64,000 nucleotides of DNA from Butyricimonas virosa (lineage in GTDB: Bacteria; Bacteroidota; Bacteroidia; Bacteroidales; Marinifilaceae). The position numbers were made by a program, and so were the translations under genes. Below the pieces are notes generated by a model that had not been told where the DNA came from, did no database searches, and was given only the letters and a program-made list of their open reading frames with translations. Location: NCBI RefSeq assembly GCF_025148635.1, contig NZ_CP102269.1, positions 3,038,001-3,102,000 of the forward strand, written 5' to 3'. This document shows, one piece after another, positions 1-8,431 of the stretch. Every line of letters starts with the position of its first letter. The first letter of the stretch is position 1.

Positions 1-1
1 C

Positions 2-556
2 GGTTATTATCCTTTTATCCCTTGTGGCTATACGGATGAACTCGGAAACGGAACAGGCGAAAAAGAATATACCATGCCCACTGAATATGACGCTTCTTCA
101 AAGAAAGTCAAAGTGTGCCGTTATCGTGGTATCGAAAACCCGTTTGGGCATATTTGGCAGTGGACTGATGGCATCAACGTACGCATTAATCCCGGCTCGA
201 ACGGCTTGTCAGAAGTCTTTGTTTGCTCTGACCCCTCAAAATTCAATGACAGTAACTATAACGGATATAGTCATGTTGGGAATGAAGCCCGTGCCGAGGG
301 ATATGTTAAAGAAATTATTTTTGGAGAAAGCGGCGAAATCATTCCTGCTCTCGTAGGCGGCGGTTCTACCACATATTTCTGTGACTATCACTATACAAAC
401 ATCCCTGCTTCGGTGGCTCTCCGTGGTGTCCTGTTCGGCGGTGACGCGAATGACGGTGCGTATGCGGGTCTCGCTTATGCGTATTCGGCTAGCGCCCCCT
501 CGACTGCGAATGCGCATTTCGGTTCTCGCCTTTGCTTTATACCCACGTCAGCGTAA
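2..556 (+). CDS. DGR variable (target) protein, C-terminal part
   Basis: The reading frame is open from the first bases of the window, so the start lies upstream and only about 184 C-terminal residues are visible. The last 39 codons before the final few coincide with a variable repeat copied from the template repeat at 1037-1153. The visible part has the look of a C-type-lectin / formylglycine-generating-enzyme-like fold: a WQWTDGINV-type core, then GGDAND and a terminal GSRLCF segment. In DGR target proteins this fold displays the diversified residues on a binding face. Residues changed relative to the template are mainly AAY (Asn) codons that became Asp, Tyr, Ala, Ser, Thr or His. With tail genes downstream, the natural reading is a phage tail-tip or receptor-binding protein. 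The DGR role is seen directly; the adhesin role is inferred. Confidence 0.88.
   Translation, partial: GYYPFIPCGYTDELGNGTGEKEYTMPTEYDASSKKVKVCRYRGIENPFGHIWQWTDGINVRINPGSNGLSEVFVCSDPSKFNDSNYNGYSHVGNEARAEGYVKEIIFGESGEIIPALVGGGSTTYFCDYHYTNIPASVALRGVLFGGDANDGAYAGLAYAYSASAPSTANAHFGSRLCFIPTSA
423..539 (+). repeat. DGR variable repeat (VR)
   Basis: This 117-bp stretch aligns without gaps to 1037-1153 (offset 614). The two differ at 17 positions and all 17 are adenines in the template copy. None of the 87 non-adenine template positions differs. That is the signature of DGR mutagenic retrohoming. It lies at the 3' end of the target gene, ending 17 bp before the end of its stop codon. Confidence 0.95.
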
Positions 557-579
557 CACGCTTTGAGTGATAACCTTTT

Positions 580-602
580 CCCTGCCTCTTTGTGGGGCAG
601 GG
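580..602 (+). other. GC-rich hairpin just downstream of VR
   Basis: A perfect 7-bp stem (CCCTGCC / GGCAGGG) with a 9-nt loop begins 24 nt after the target-gene stop codon. DGRs such as that of BPP-1 have a DNA hairpin or cruciform just downstream of VR that promotes homing. The position fits, though the loop is longer than usual. There is no T-run, so a plain terminator is less likely. Confidence 0.5.
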
Positions 603-626
603 TTCAAATAATAACAGTATAAAACG

Positions 627-995
627 ATGATTGAAGAAATGAACAACATACCAAAAGAAGATGACGGAAGCCTCGCTTTCCTGAATATCCCGAGAGATGA
701 AAACAGCAGGAGTTTCAATTGTGATGAAACGACACAATCAAAACTCGTAAACACCACGTTTTGGGTGGTTGATTTCATTGAAGAAGTTCCGACAAGATTC
801 AGCAAGGCTAAAGGAGTAAAAGGTCAGACGCTTGTAAAAATCAAGCCATCAAAAGACAGTTTGGAATCAGATGCCAAGAAATTTTTCACTGGTTCATCCG
901 ACATTCTTTATGTTTTGAAGAAAATCAAAGAAATGAATAAGTTTCCCCGAAAAGTTACTTTGAGGGGTAACGGTAACAGATATTATTTTGAATAA
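627..995 (+). CDS. Small protein between DGR VR and TR (possible accessory factor)
   Basis: A 122-aa soluble protein between the target gene and the template repeat, the slot where DGRs carry accessory genes such as avd. I do not recognise the sequence. It is not an obvious Avd four-helix bundle: it has an acidic N-terminus, a central hydrophobic FWVVDFIEEV strand, a basic KAKGVKGQTLVKIK segment and a C-terminal RKVTLRGNGNRYYFE tail that could bind nucleic acid. A start with a purine-rich leader precedes it at 627. Avd normally binds the reverse transcriptase and the TR RNA, and this protein could replace it, but that is inference from position only. It could instead be an ordinary tail protein. 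Confidence 0.6.
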   Translation: MIEEMNNIPKEDDGSLAFLNIPRDENSRSFNCDETTQSKLVNTTFWVVDFIEEVPTRFSKAKGVKGQTLVKIKPSKDSLESDAKKFFTGSSDILYVLKKIKEMNKFPRKVTLRGNGNRYYFE

Positions 996-1036
996 GAAAA
1001 CAATGAAATAACAAAATAAAAAGGTGGGTCATTCTT

Positions 1037-1153
1037 GTGGTGTCCTGTTCAGCGGTAACGCGAATAACAGTGCGAATGCAGGTCTCGCTTATGCGAATTC
1101 GAATAACACCCCCTCGAATACGAATGCGAATATCGGTTCTCACCTATGCTTTA
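1037..1153 (+). repeat. DGR template repeat (TR)
   Basis: The non-coding template copy sits between the accessory gene and the reverse transcriptase, on the same strand as both. It contains 30 adenines, 17 of which are changed in VR. Many fall in AAC or AAT triplets in the VR reading frame, the usual design that maximises amino-acid change while avoiding stops. An open frame runs across the TR but has no support as a gene. The stretch 996-1302 otherwise holds only the TR and its flanks, presumably the TR RNA leader for the reverse-transcriptase transcript. Confidence 0.95.
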
Positions 1154-1302
1154 AAATTGGTTTTGACAATATGAAACAATATAAAAGAATGACAGCCTTG
1201 CCACTTGGCAAAAGATTTCAAGCAAACCTCCTAAAAGTGTTGGTAGGAACGCCTGTTGTATGGGCTACCGAAGACTCTGAATAAGAAAAGCAAAGCAAAA
1301 AG

Positions 1303-2328
1303 ATGAAAAGAATAGGTAATTTATACAATAAAGTAATCTCCGTGGAAAATTTGCGTGAAGCTGACGAAAAAGCACGCAAAGGCAAAACAAACACATACGG
1401 AGTTAAAGTTCACGACAAAAATCGTGAAGCAAATATTCTTGCTCTTCATGAAGCATTGCTGACAAAGACGTTCAAAACCTCCCCTTATGATGTCTTCACG
1501 ATTTTTGAACCCAAGGAGAGGCTTATTTTCCGTCTTCCGTACTATCCTGACAGAATAGTACATCATGCCGTCATGAATGTTCTTGAACCGATTTGGGTCA
1601 GGACTTTCACGCACAATACTTTTTCATGTGTCAAGGGACGTGGAATAGAGGGGTGTGCCCGGCATATAGATAAAATCATTGAGAAGTACAAAGGCAAGCC
1701 ATTATACTGTCTTAAAATTGATATAACCAAATATTATCCCTCCATTAACCATGAAGTCTTAAAAAAAATTGTACGCCGGAAGATAAAAGACAAAGACCTA
1801 CTGTGGCTTCTTGATGAAATTATTGACAGCGCAGAGGGGCTTCCTATCGGGAACTATCTTTCACAATATCTCGCCAACCTGTTCTTGTGCTATTTCATGC
1901 ACCGTGTGAACGAAGTATTGAAACTTGACGCAGCCGAATACGCTGATGACATCACGTTTTTCTCTTCATCAAAAGAACAACTGCGGGAAGCGTTCAAAGA
2001 GATAAGAAAAATGATTGAAGATGAACTAAAACTGAAAATCAAAGGAAACTATCAGATATTCCCAATAGCAGCCAACCGTTATGACAAACACGGGCGTGCG
2101 CTTGATTATGTCGGTTACAAGTTCTACCGTAATCAAAAACTTATCAGAAAGAGTATAAAGAAGAATTTCTGCCATACCGTTTCACGGCTAAACCGACGTA
2201 CCCCATTGCTTGACGCAAAGGCTTATAAACAAGCTGTTGCCCCGTGGCTCGGTTGGGCAAAACATAGTGATAGTAAACATTTATTAAAAACAATCATTAA
2301 ACCGTGTTATTATGATAGCATTTTATGA
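1303..2328 (+). CDS. DGR reverse transcriptase
   Basis: A 341-aa retron/group II-type reverse transcriptase. The palm carries the first catalytic Asp in LKIDITKYY (about D140) and the YADD box (Y213-D216). Between them is GLPIGNYLSQ, the IGxxxSQ motif that marks DGR reverse transcriptases where retron and group II enzymes have a different residue pattern. There is no maturase or endonuclease domain, as expected for a DGR. The enzyme copies the TR RNA into cDNA with mutations at adenines, and the cDNA then replaces VR. The TR lies 150 bp upstream on the same strand, and the next gene overlaps the 3' end by 17 bp, so the two are probably co-translated. Confidence 0.95.
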   Translation: MKRIGNLYNKVISVENLREADEKARKGKTNTYGVKVHDKNREANILALHEALLTKTFKTSPYDVFTIFEPKERLIFRLPYYPDRIVHHAVMNVLEPIWVRTFTHNTFSCVKGRGIEGCARHIDKIIEKYKGKPLYCLKIDITKYYPSINHEVLKKIVRRKIKDKDLLWLLDEIIDSAEGLPIGNYLSQYLANLFLCYFMHRVNEVLKLDAAEYADDITFFSSSKEQLREAFKEIRKMIEDELKLKIKGNYQIFPIAANRYDKHGRALDYVGYKFYRNQKLIRKSIKKNFCHTVSRLNRRTPLLDAKAYKQAVAPWLGWAKHSDSKHLLKTIIKPCYYDSIL

Positions 2329-2725
2329 CAATCAGCCTGCCAAATTGGAGGCAGTCGGAAACGGAAGTTACGTTTACCGCTTCAACATTCAGAAAGTTGA
2401 AAAACCCGCCACCGTTGAACCAAGCGAACTCGCTTCTGACGATGAAGCCCCGGTTCAGGAACAATGGAAATGTGAAGAAGCTACCGTGTGGGCTCCGCTT
2501 TCTTCAAACAAGATAACTGAAACAGTTATCACGGAGAAGTGGGACAACAACCGGGAACAAAAACTTGTGAATGAGTTCAACGCAGCGAACCTCGGTATGA
2601 TTGGAGGGGCGAAATCAAGCGAGGAAGCCAAGGCAAAGATTGAGGCATACAAAGCCTATCTATCCGAACGTGCTACCCTGAAAGCGCAAGTGGATGCAGA
2701 CTGCCTTGAATACGGTATTCTGTAA
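2312..2725 (+). CDS. Phage tail protein, probable fibre-assembly type
   Basis: A 137-aa protein whose start overlaps the end of the reverse transcriptase gene. The N-terminal third is beta-rich (FYDNQPAKLEAVGNGSYVYRFN), followed by an acidic linker and a C-terminal helical region (EEAKAKIEAYKAYLSERATLKAQVDADC) that reads like an amphipathic helix pair. Small proteins of this shape behind tail-fibre genes are often fibre-assembly chaperones. The similarity is structural impression, not a recognised family signature. Its place in the DGR transcript suggests it works with the variable tail protein. Confidence 0.6.
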   Translation: MIAFYDNQPAKLEAVGNGSYVYRFNIQKVEKPATVEPSELASDDEAPVQEQWKCEEATVWAPLSSNKITETVITEKWDNNREQKLVNEFNAANLGMIGGAKSSEEAKAKIEAYKAYLSERATLKAQVDADCLEYGIL

Positions 2726-2738
2726 CTTGTAAAAACCG

Positions 2739-2778
2739 CTTCCCGTCACGTTATTCAAACATAAAATGTGACGGGAAG
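2739..2778 (+). terminator. Perfect inverted repeat after the DGR operon
   Basis: An 11-bp perfect stem (CTTCCCGTCAC / GTGACGGGAAG) with an 18-nt loop begins 14 nt after the stop codon of the preceding gene. There is no clean T-run, though TTTTTTT occurs about 20 nt further on. It probably ends or stabilises the DGR transcript. Confidence 0.5.
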
Positions 2779-2830
2779 AATGGTTATTCTTGAAAAAGCC
2801 TTTTTTTAGCCCCGTAGAACGCTTAAAAGT

Positions 2831-2845
2831 GATTACAATATAATC
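2831..2845 (+). promoter_or_regulatory. Near-palindromic site upstream of tail hub gene
   Basis: GATTACAATATAATC is the exact reverse complement of the 15-mer at 6605-6619, and both are preceded by AAAGT or AAGT. Each copy lies about 65-80 bp upstream of a phage gene with its own gap. They look like operator or promoter parts of late phage genes. The binding protein is unknown. Confidence 0.4.
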
Positions 2846-2911
2846 ATACCATTTTAAAAAGAAAGTTTAACCACGGGGAAATTCGGAAAAAATAACTCAA
2901 AGTTTAGTAGT

Positions 2912-5900
2912 ATGATAATTTACAATAATGCAGGAAACAAGGTTCTTGAAATCGAGGTTGATGATAACAGTTATCGCAATAGGGCTGTCATGGGAGACCA
3001 TAGTTTAACGTTGTACTATTCACTCCCCGAACACGTTGAAATCCCAGTAGGCTCTTACTGTGAGTTTCAAGGCGAAACGTTCACGCTCAAACGCCCGGAG
3101 AATTTCAAGATGAAACATAAAAGACTGTTTGAATACACGGTGCTTTTTGACCCGCCCGAAGCAAACGCAAAAGTTTGGAAATTCAGAAACCCGGTTGACG
3201 GACGTTTGAAATTTTCGTTGACTGCAAAGCCGCATGAACATCTTCAAATGTTTGTTGACAATATGAACCGCCGTGACAAAGGATGGACGGTTGGCGAATG
3301 TATTGACGGTGTTGAAACCCTGATTGCCTATGACCATGATTTTTGTATTGACGCTCTAACCCGCATGGCTTCAACGTTCAAGACAGAATACGAGTTTACG
3401 GGAAAACGTGTGTCATTACGTAAGATTGAATACAACAAAAGTAACCCCCTCCCGCTGTCTTATGGATGTGGCAACGGGTTCAAGCCGGGTGTCGGACGTT
3501 CAAATACGGGAGACAACCCGCCAACGGAAATTTTGTTCGTTCAAGGCGGTACGGACAATATAGACCCCTCAAAATACGGTTCTTCCGAGCTTCTTCTTCC
3601 CAAGAACCAAACACTCGCTTATGACGGCGAACATTTTGAAGATGAAGACGGCTTCATAGCCAAGAACGCCCGCCGTTATGTCGTTGATGAAGCAGGGCTT
3701 TCAATACGCCGTGATGACAAACAACTGTCATCGCTCGCCGAAGATAGTCTTGACTGTTCTGAGATTTACCCGAAACGTGTCGGTACGGTCAGCACGGTTG
3801 TTGCTGTTGATGAGAAAAACAACTTTTACGACATTGTTGACACGTCAATCCCGTCTTCACTGAATTATGAAGAATGCTTGATAGCGGGGGAAACTATGAC
3901 CGTTGTTTTTCAGACGGGTATGCTTGCCGGACGGGAGTTTGAGGTTAAATATTATCATAATGCCGTTAAAGGAAAGGCGGCACGCCGTTTTGAGATTGTT
4001 CCCGCAGACATAGACGGGCAAACTATGCCAAATACCACATTCGCCCCTAAATCGGGCGATAAATATGCCGTATTCAAATGTATGCTTCCCACGGCTTACA
4101 TTTGTGATAACGCCACGAAAACAGGCGCATCATGGGATATGTTCCGGGCGGCTGTAAAACACCTATTTGATAATGAAGACCTGAAATTCACTTTCACGGG
4201 GGAACTTGACGGGATATGGTCGAAAAAAGATTGGGTAAACATCGGGGGGCGCATCAAACTCGGAGGATATATCCGTTTCTCTGACGATCAGTTTCAGAAA
4301 GACGGTGTTCTCGTGCGTATAACGGGTATAAAAGATTATATCAACAAACCGCACAGCCCCGTGATTGAACTTTCAAACACAACGGTAAGCGGCAGTGTTT
4401 CATCAACATTGAATGACCTGAAAAGTGAGGAAGTCATCGTTGATGACCTACACCGTGACGCTATTCAATTCACAAAAAGACGGTTCAGGGATGCAAAGGA
4501 AACAATCAGCATGTTGGAAGAAGCCCTGCTCGATAACTTCACGAACTCAATCAACCCGATTGCCGTTCAAACGATGTCAATGCTTGTAGGCGATGAAAGT
4601 CTTCAATTCCGTTTTGTGAACTCAAAGACAAGCCCCGTCCCGGTTACGCACAGAATTGTCTATGACAATGAAACGAAGCAACTGACAGCGGAAGCGGGTA
4701 TCATACAACACATGACCCTCGGCATCAATACGGTCAGTGCATCGCACAAGGTTTCGGAATACAAATTTTGGGATATGACAGCCTACACAAGCGCAGTGCT
4801 TGATGACGGGAAGAAGAAGTATTATTTATATGCCAAAGTCTCAAAGACGGCACAAACAGGTGTTTTCATCCTGTCTGAAAACGCAATCAAATTAGAGGGT
4901 GTTTCAGGCTTCTATCATCTTCTTGTCGGTGTCCTGAACTCTGAATACAATGAAGAACGGAGTTTTGTCACTCTGTACGGTTTTACAGAAATCCTTCCGG
5001 GGCGTATCACGACAGACAAGATTGTTTCCACAGACGGGAACACTTATTTTGATTTATTGAAAGGTATCATATCCGGGCAAATAAAGTTCAAATCAGGTTC
5101 GTCGGGCTTATATGAACTTGATGAATGGGAAGCCGTGAACGGTTTGATAACTCAGGCTCAGAACACCGCCAACGCCGCCGTTGAGAGCGCAAAGAACGCC
5201 AATATCGCCGTTGGAGATTTAAACGACTATGTGGACGGTGCGTTCGCTGACGGCATTATTACGGAAGCGGAAGCGAAAGCGATTGAGAAGTACATCAACA
5301 CAGTGAACAACACGAAAGCCGCCGTGGAAGCTGCGTATAACAAACTGTACACAAACGCCTATCTTACGGGAACGGCAAAAACCGGGCTTATGAATGCCAA
5401 GATTACGCTTATGGGTAGTATTGAGAACCTTATCAGCGCAATCAATTCCGCTATCGCCGATGGTAGAACCACTGTAACCGAGAAAAACAATGTTGATAAC
5501 AAATATGCCACTTTCAACAGTGCGTATGCCGACTTTAACACAGCCGTAGAAGCCGCCAATAAAGCTATTCAAGACACGCTAAAGGGGTATTCAGATTCGG
5601 TTCTCAACACCGCCAACGCCGCCGTTGAGAGCGCAAAGAACGCCATTGCTAAAGATTTGGGTTATGCGAATTTTGATGATTTGGCGAAGAAAGCAGCTGC
5701 GAATGAAACCATCATTGTAGGAGGCAAAATCAACACGACATTGATTAATGCTGAACTTATTGTCACGGCGGCTTTGCTTGCCAAACTGGTCAAAGTGACC
5801 GAACTTGTTGCGGAACACCTGACTGTTACCGGGAGTTCAAAGATAGCTGGGTTCAGCGTCAGCGGAAACGGGCTTACAAATACCCCGTTTAACAATGATG

Positions 5901-6574
5901 CGTATGTGATATTCCGTAATGACGCACATAAATGTTTTGCGGGTATTGGAGGAAACGTGCTGCCGACATCATCAGGATTGAGAGCCGTAGCAAGATTTGA
6001 GAATGAAGACACGTCCGATTGGTGGGGATTGAACAGGAACATAGCTACTTTGTTCTCCGCAAAAAACGGGCGTTATAACCATGCTTTTTTAGGAAGCGGA
6101 AACGGGAATTTGGACGGATGGATAGGAGGCTACAGATACAGCAAATATAATCTGACAAGAGCCAATACTATTTATAGTGGTTATTCAAATCTTAAAGATA
6201 ATAACCGATGGGTAATTTATAGCAGCGTGGATAATTCAGGCATCACTCTGCCGAAACTTTCAGAGGTAAGAGACGCTCTTAGTATAGGAAGCAGCACTAA
6301 GTTCTGTGTGGAATTCACAATTATCGCAGACCTTGATTCAAAGGATTTCGATATATACGGAAGAAACAGCAAGAAAAGTAGTGACAACACCTATCCGTGG
6401 AACACGTCTGAATACCCCAATCTGGTACATTGGGACAACGACCATTGGGATAGTTTGGCAATGGGAGCAGGTGACAGTCTCACGATGTTGCTTATATATG
6501 ATTCAAGTAAAGGAGGCAGCAAAGGCGGTTATCCCCTGACCTATACAGCGAGAGTAATCAATAGACAGAATTAA
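2912..6574 (+). CDS. Phage tail hub / tail-associated (Tal-like) protein
   Basis: A 1220-aa structural protein. The first ~400 residues (MIIYNNAGNKVLEIEVDDNSY onward, with YTVLFDPPEAN and MFVDNMNR segments) resemble the baseplate-hub / prophage endopeptidase tail family of Bacteroidota siphophages. The same family forms the start of the 31372-35790 protein in the second tail block. The centre has helical repeats: residues near 750-770 and 895-912 share NTANAAVESAKNA. The last third is a fibre-like region ending in a beta-rich tip. In siphophages this protein caps the tail tube and carries fibres. Start chosen at the first ATG after a 186-bp gap. Family membership is from general pattern, so details of domain borders are approximate. 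Confidence 0.75.
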   Translation: MIIYNNAGNKVLEIEVDDNSYRNRAVMGDHSLTLYYSLPEHVEIPVGSYCEFQGETFTLKRPENFKMKHKRLFEYTVLFDPPEANAKVWKFRNPVDGRLKFSLTAKPHEHLQMFVDNMNRRDKGWTVGECIDGVETLIAYDHDFCIDALTRMASTFKTEYEFTGKRVSLRKIEYNKSNPLPLSYGCGNGFKPGVGRSNTGDNPPTEILFVQGGTDNIDPSKYGSSELLLPKNQTLAYDGEHFEDEDGFIAKNARRYVVDEAGLSIRRDDKQLSSLAEDSLDCSEIYPKRVGTVSTVVAVDEKNNFYDIVDTSIPSSLNYEECLIAGETMTVVFQTGMLAGREFEVKYYHNAVKGKAARRFEIVPADIDGQTMPNTTFAPKSGDKYAVFKCMLPTAYICDNATKTGASWDMFRAAVKHLFDNEDLKFTFTGELDGIWSKKDWVNIGGRIKLGGYIRFSDDQFQKDGVLVRITGIKDYINKPHSPVIELSNTTVSGSVSSTLNDLKSEEVIVDDLHRDAIQFTKRRFRDAKETISMLEEALLDNFTNSINPIAVQTMSMLVGDESLQFRFVNSKTSPVPVTHRIVYDNETKQLTAEAGIIQHMTLGINTVSASHKVSEYKFWDMTAYTSAVLDDGKKKYYLYAKVSKTAQTGVFILSENAIKLEGVSGFYHLLVGVLNSEYNEERSFVTLYGFTEILPGRITTDKIVSTDGNTYFDLLKGIISGQIKFKSGSSGLYELDEWEAVNGLITQAQNTANAAVESAKNANIAVGDLNDYVDGAFADGIITEAEAKAIEKYINTVNNTKAAVEAAYNKLYTNAYLTGTAKTGLMNAKITLMGSIENLISAINSAIADGRTTVTEKNNVDNKYATFNSAYADFNTAVEAANKAIQDTLKGYSDSVLNTANAAVESAKNAIAKDLGYANFDDLAKKAAANETIIVGGKINTTLINAELIVTAALLAKLVKVTELVAEHLTVTGSSKIAGFSVSGNGLTNTPFNNDAYVIFRNDAHKCFAGIGGNVLPTSSGLRAVARFENEDTSDWWGLNRNIATLFSAKNGRYNHAFLGSGNGNLDGWIGGYRYSKYNLTRANTIYSGYSNLKDNNRWVIYSSVDNSGITLPKLSEVRDALSIGSSTKFCVEFTIIADLDSKDFDIYGRNSKKSSDNTYPWNTSEYPNLVHWDNDHWDSLAMGAGDSLTMLLIYDSSKGGSKGGYPLTYTARVINRQN

Positions 6575-6604
6575 AAGAAATAATGATGAAAAGATTTCAA
6601 AAGT

Positions 6605-6635
6605 GATTATATTGTAATCATGTTAATTATCTTTG
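6605..6635 (+). promoter_or_regulatory. Mirror copy of the 2831 site plus -7 box
   Basis: GATTATATTGTAATC at 6605-6619 is the reverse complement of the 2831 site. It is followed by TATCTTTG at 6628-6635, a good match to the Bacteroidales -7 box TAnnTTTG. Together they likely form the promoter of the lysis genes starting at 6671. No convincing -33 element is visible, which would fit activator-dependent late expression. Confidence 0.5.
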
Positions 6636-6670
6636 TACCATATTAACAATAAAAATACGAGGAAGTTTTT

Positions 6671-7276
6671 ATGAATACAACAACCGAAGCCCTACAAGTC
6701 GCTAAGGGTATAAGCGACTATGGCATTATGATTATCATTTGTGCCGTTTTTCTTATTCTTGCATCAGGTCTGATGATAGCTTGTTTCCGCTGGTTTAGAA
6801 CCGTCATAACAAATATAATGACAGACTATTCAGCGCAATTGAAAACACTTCAAGAAACAGCCACAAGAAACGGCGAGGCAATGATTGATATAGCCGAAGG
6901 TCTTATTCCTGAGACACAAATAAGAGTGAAAACTATTTCGGGGGCTTTCTTTGATATGTCTGTAGAAAAAGTATGCCGCCTGATAAAAAGAATAAGGGAA
7001 GAAAACCACATCGCCAATGAAGAAGCTACGAAAACAAAAATACGGACACTTCTTCACAATATGTATGAAGACAGAAACAGCCGTTTTGATTGTTTCAGGT
7101 ATAGAGGAAAAAAACTCTCAGAATATTGTAACCCTGAATGGGTTGAATGGGTGTCAAAAGTTATTGAGGGCGAAATTTATAATGAAGCAGGGATAAATAA
7201 CGACAGAGCATATACCAATGTGAAAGCTGTATATGATAACATTAAACTTGATTTTTATCACAATTTAAACAATTAA
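6671..7276 (+). CDS. Membrane protein of the lysis cassette (holin candidate)
   Basis: A 201-aa protein with one strong transmembrane segment at about residues 18-40 (GIMIIICAVFLILASGLMIACF) and a long, charged, mostly helical cytoplasmic tail. It stands directly ahead of the amidase gene (4-bp gap) and a spanin-like gene, the position of a holin. A single membrane segment with a large soluble domain is unusual for a holin, so it may be a holin regulator or pinholin-like protein. The role rests on context; the sequence family is not recognised. Confidence 0.6.
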   Translation: MNTTTEALQVAKGISDYGIMIIICAVFLILASGLMIACFRWFRTVITNIMTDYSAQLKTLQETATRNGEAMIDIAEGLIPETQIRVKTISGAFFDMSVEKVCRLIKRIREENHIANEEATKTKIRTLLHNMYEDRNSRFDCFRYRGKKLSEYCNPEWVEWVSKVIEGEIYNEAGINNDRAYTNVKAVYDNIKLDFYHNLNN

Positions 7277-7280
7277 AGAA

Positions 7281-7868
7281 ATGAAGGTTTTAATCGACAA
7301 CGGTCACGGGGTTGACACGGCGGGCAAGCGCTCCCCTGACGGCTCTTTGAGAGAGTACAAATACGCAAGAGAAATCGCCGAAAAAGTTGTATCAGAGTTG
7401 AAGAAACGAGGCTTTGACGCTGAACGTATCGTCACAGAAGAAAATGACATCAGCCTATCCGAACGGTGTCGGCGTGTAAATTCCATTTGTGACAGAATAG
7501 GAACGAAGAACGTCATTCTCGTTTCTATTCATTGTAATGCAGCGGGAAACGGTTCTCAATGGATGAACGCACGTGGATGGGAAGCGTGGACTTCTGTCGG
7601 TCAGACAGCCGCCGATAAATTGGCAGACTGTCTGTATAAGGCGGCAGAAGAAACAGACTTCAAAATTAGAAAGGACACAACGGACGGAGACCCCGACAAA
7701 GAGGGGCATTTGTATATCTTGAAACATACGAAATGCCCCGCCGTTCTGACTGAGAACCTTTTTCAAGACAATAAAGAAGACGTGGCGTTTCTTCTGTCAG
7801 AAGCGGGAAAAGAAACGATTGTCAGTCTTCATGTCAAAGGTATTATCAACTACTTAAAGACAATCTGA
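7281..7868 (+). CDS. N-acetylmuramoyl-L-alanine amidase endolysin (Amidase_3)
   Basis: A 195-aa zinc amidase that cuts the bond between N-acetylmuramate and the stem peptide of peptidoglycan. Zinc ligands are visible: H9 in IDNGHG, E25 in LREY and H84 in VSIHCNAAG. The catalytic glutamate is in AVLTENLF near the C-terminus. There is no signal peptide, so export would depend on the upstream holin-type membrane protein. It is the length of a single-domain enzyme and has no separate wall-binding module. It is followed after 2 bp by the spanin-like gene, making a compact lysis operon. Confidence 0.92.
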   Translation: MKVLIDNGHGVDTAGKRSPDGSLREYKYAREIAEKVVSELKKRGFDAERIVTEENDISLSERCRRVNSICDRIGTKNVILVSIHCNAAGNGSQWMNARGWEAWTSVGQTAADKLADCLYKAAEETDFKIRKDTTDGDPDKEGHLYILKHTKCPAVLTENLFQDNKEDVAFLLSEAGKETIVSLHVKGIINYLKTI

Positions 7869-7870
7869 AA

Positions 7871-8362
7871 ATGAAACATCTTCCCTTACTCTTACTGTTA
7901 ACATTCATTATAGGCGGCTGTGCTTCAAGCCGCCGCCTTTCTGAAAACATTCATCAACAAGACAGCGTGGACGTTAGGGTTGAAACCCGTATTGAATACG
8001 TACCCGATACTGTCTTTATTGAGATACCGGCACAAACGTCAGAACGTGAAACAGCCGATAGTACATCGCATCTTGAAAACGATTACGCAACTTCTGACGC
8101 TCGGATAAATCCTGACGGAACTTTATACCATGACTTGAAGACAAAACCGCAGAAAAAGCCCGTAAAGTTTGAAAAGCCTGTTGAACGCAAAGACAGCACT
8201 ATTTATAAGACAAAGACCGTAACAGAGACAGAAATCGTGAAAGTTCCCCGAGACCTTACTTGGTGGCAGAAAACACAGATTTACGGCTTTTGGGTCATTC
8301 TTTTCATTCTTGTTATAGTTTACAGGAAAAAGATTTTATCCTTTGTAAAATGGCTTATCTGA
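7871..8362 (+). CDS. Candidate unimolecular spanin (lipoprotein with C-terminal TM)
   Basis: A 163-aa protein with two membrane anchors. The N-terminus is a lipoprotein signal with lipobox FIIGGC (Cys17), and the C-terminus has one transmembrane helix at about residues 137-155 (YGFWVILFILVIVY) followed by a basic tail. Such a chain would span the periplasm from outer to inner membrane, the layout of a u-spanin such as T1 gp11, which fuses the membranes at the last step of lysis. The linker is rich in Lys, Thr, Glu and beta-prone stretches. It directly follows the endolysin. The topology is seen; the function is inferred. Confidence 0.75.
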   Translation: MKHLPLLLLLTFIIGGCASSRRLSENIHQQDSVDVRVETRIEYVPDTVFIEIPAQTSERETADSTSHLENDYATSDARINPDGTLYHDLKTKPQKKPVKFEKPVERKDSTIYKTKTVTETEIVKVPRDLTWWQKTQIYGFWVILFILVIVYRKKILSFVKWLI

Positions 8363-8417
8363 TTAACTTATAAAGAAATAAAATCGTAAATTATATCGGA
8401 ATTTTAGCGATTATGAT

Positions 8418-8425
8418 TACCTTTG
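8418..8425 (+). promoter_or_regulatory. -7 box upstream of structured RNA
   Basis: TACCTTTG matches TAnnTTTG. Transcription would begin near 8432, about 37 nt before the long hairpin. No clear -33 TTTG is present. Confidence 0.4.
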
Positions 8426-8431
8426 AACCGA

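Noticed and set aside
1024..1284. Open frame of 86 codons over the template repeat
   Set aside because: It is the non-coding TR and its flank. Its protein-like sequence is only the mirror of the VR-coded segment.
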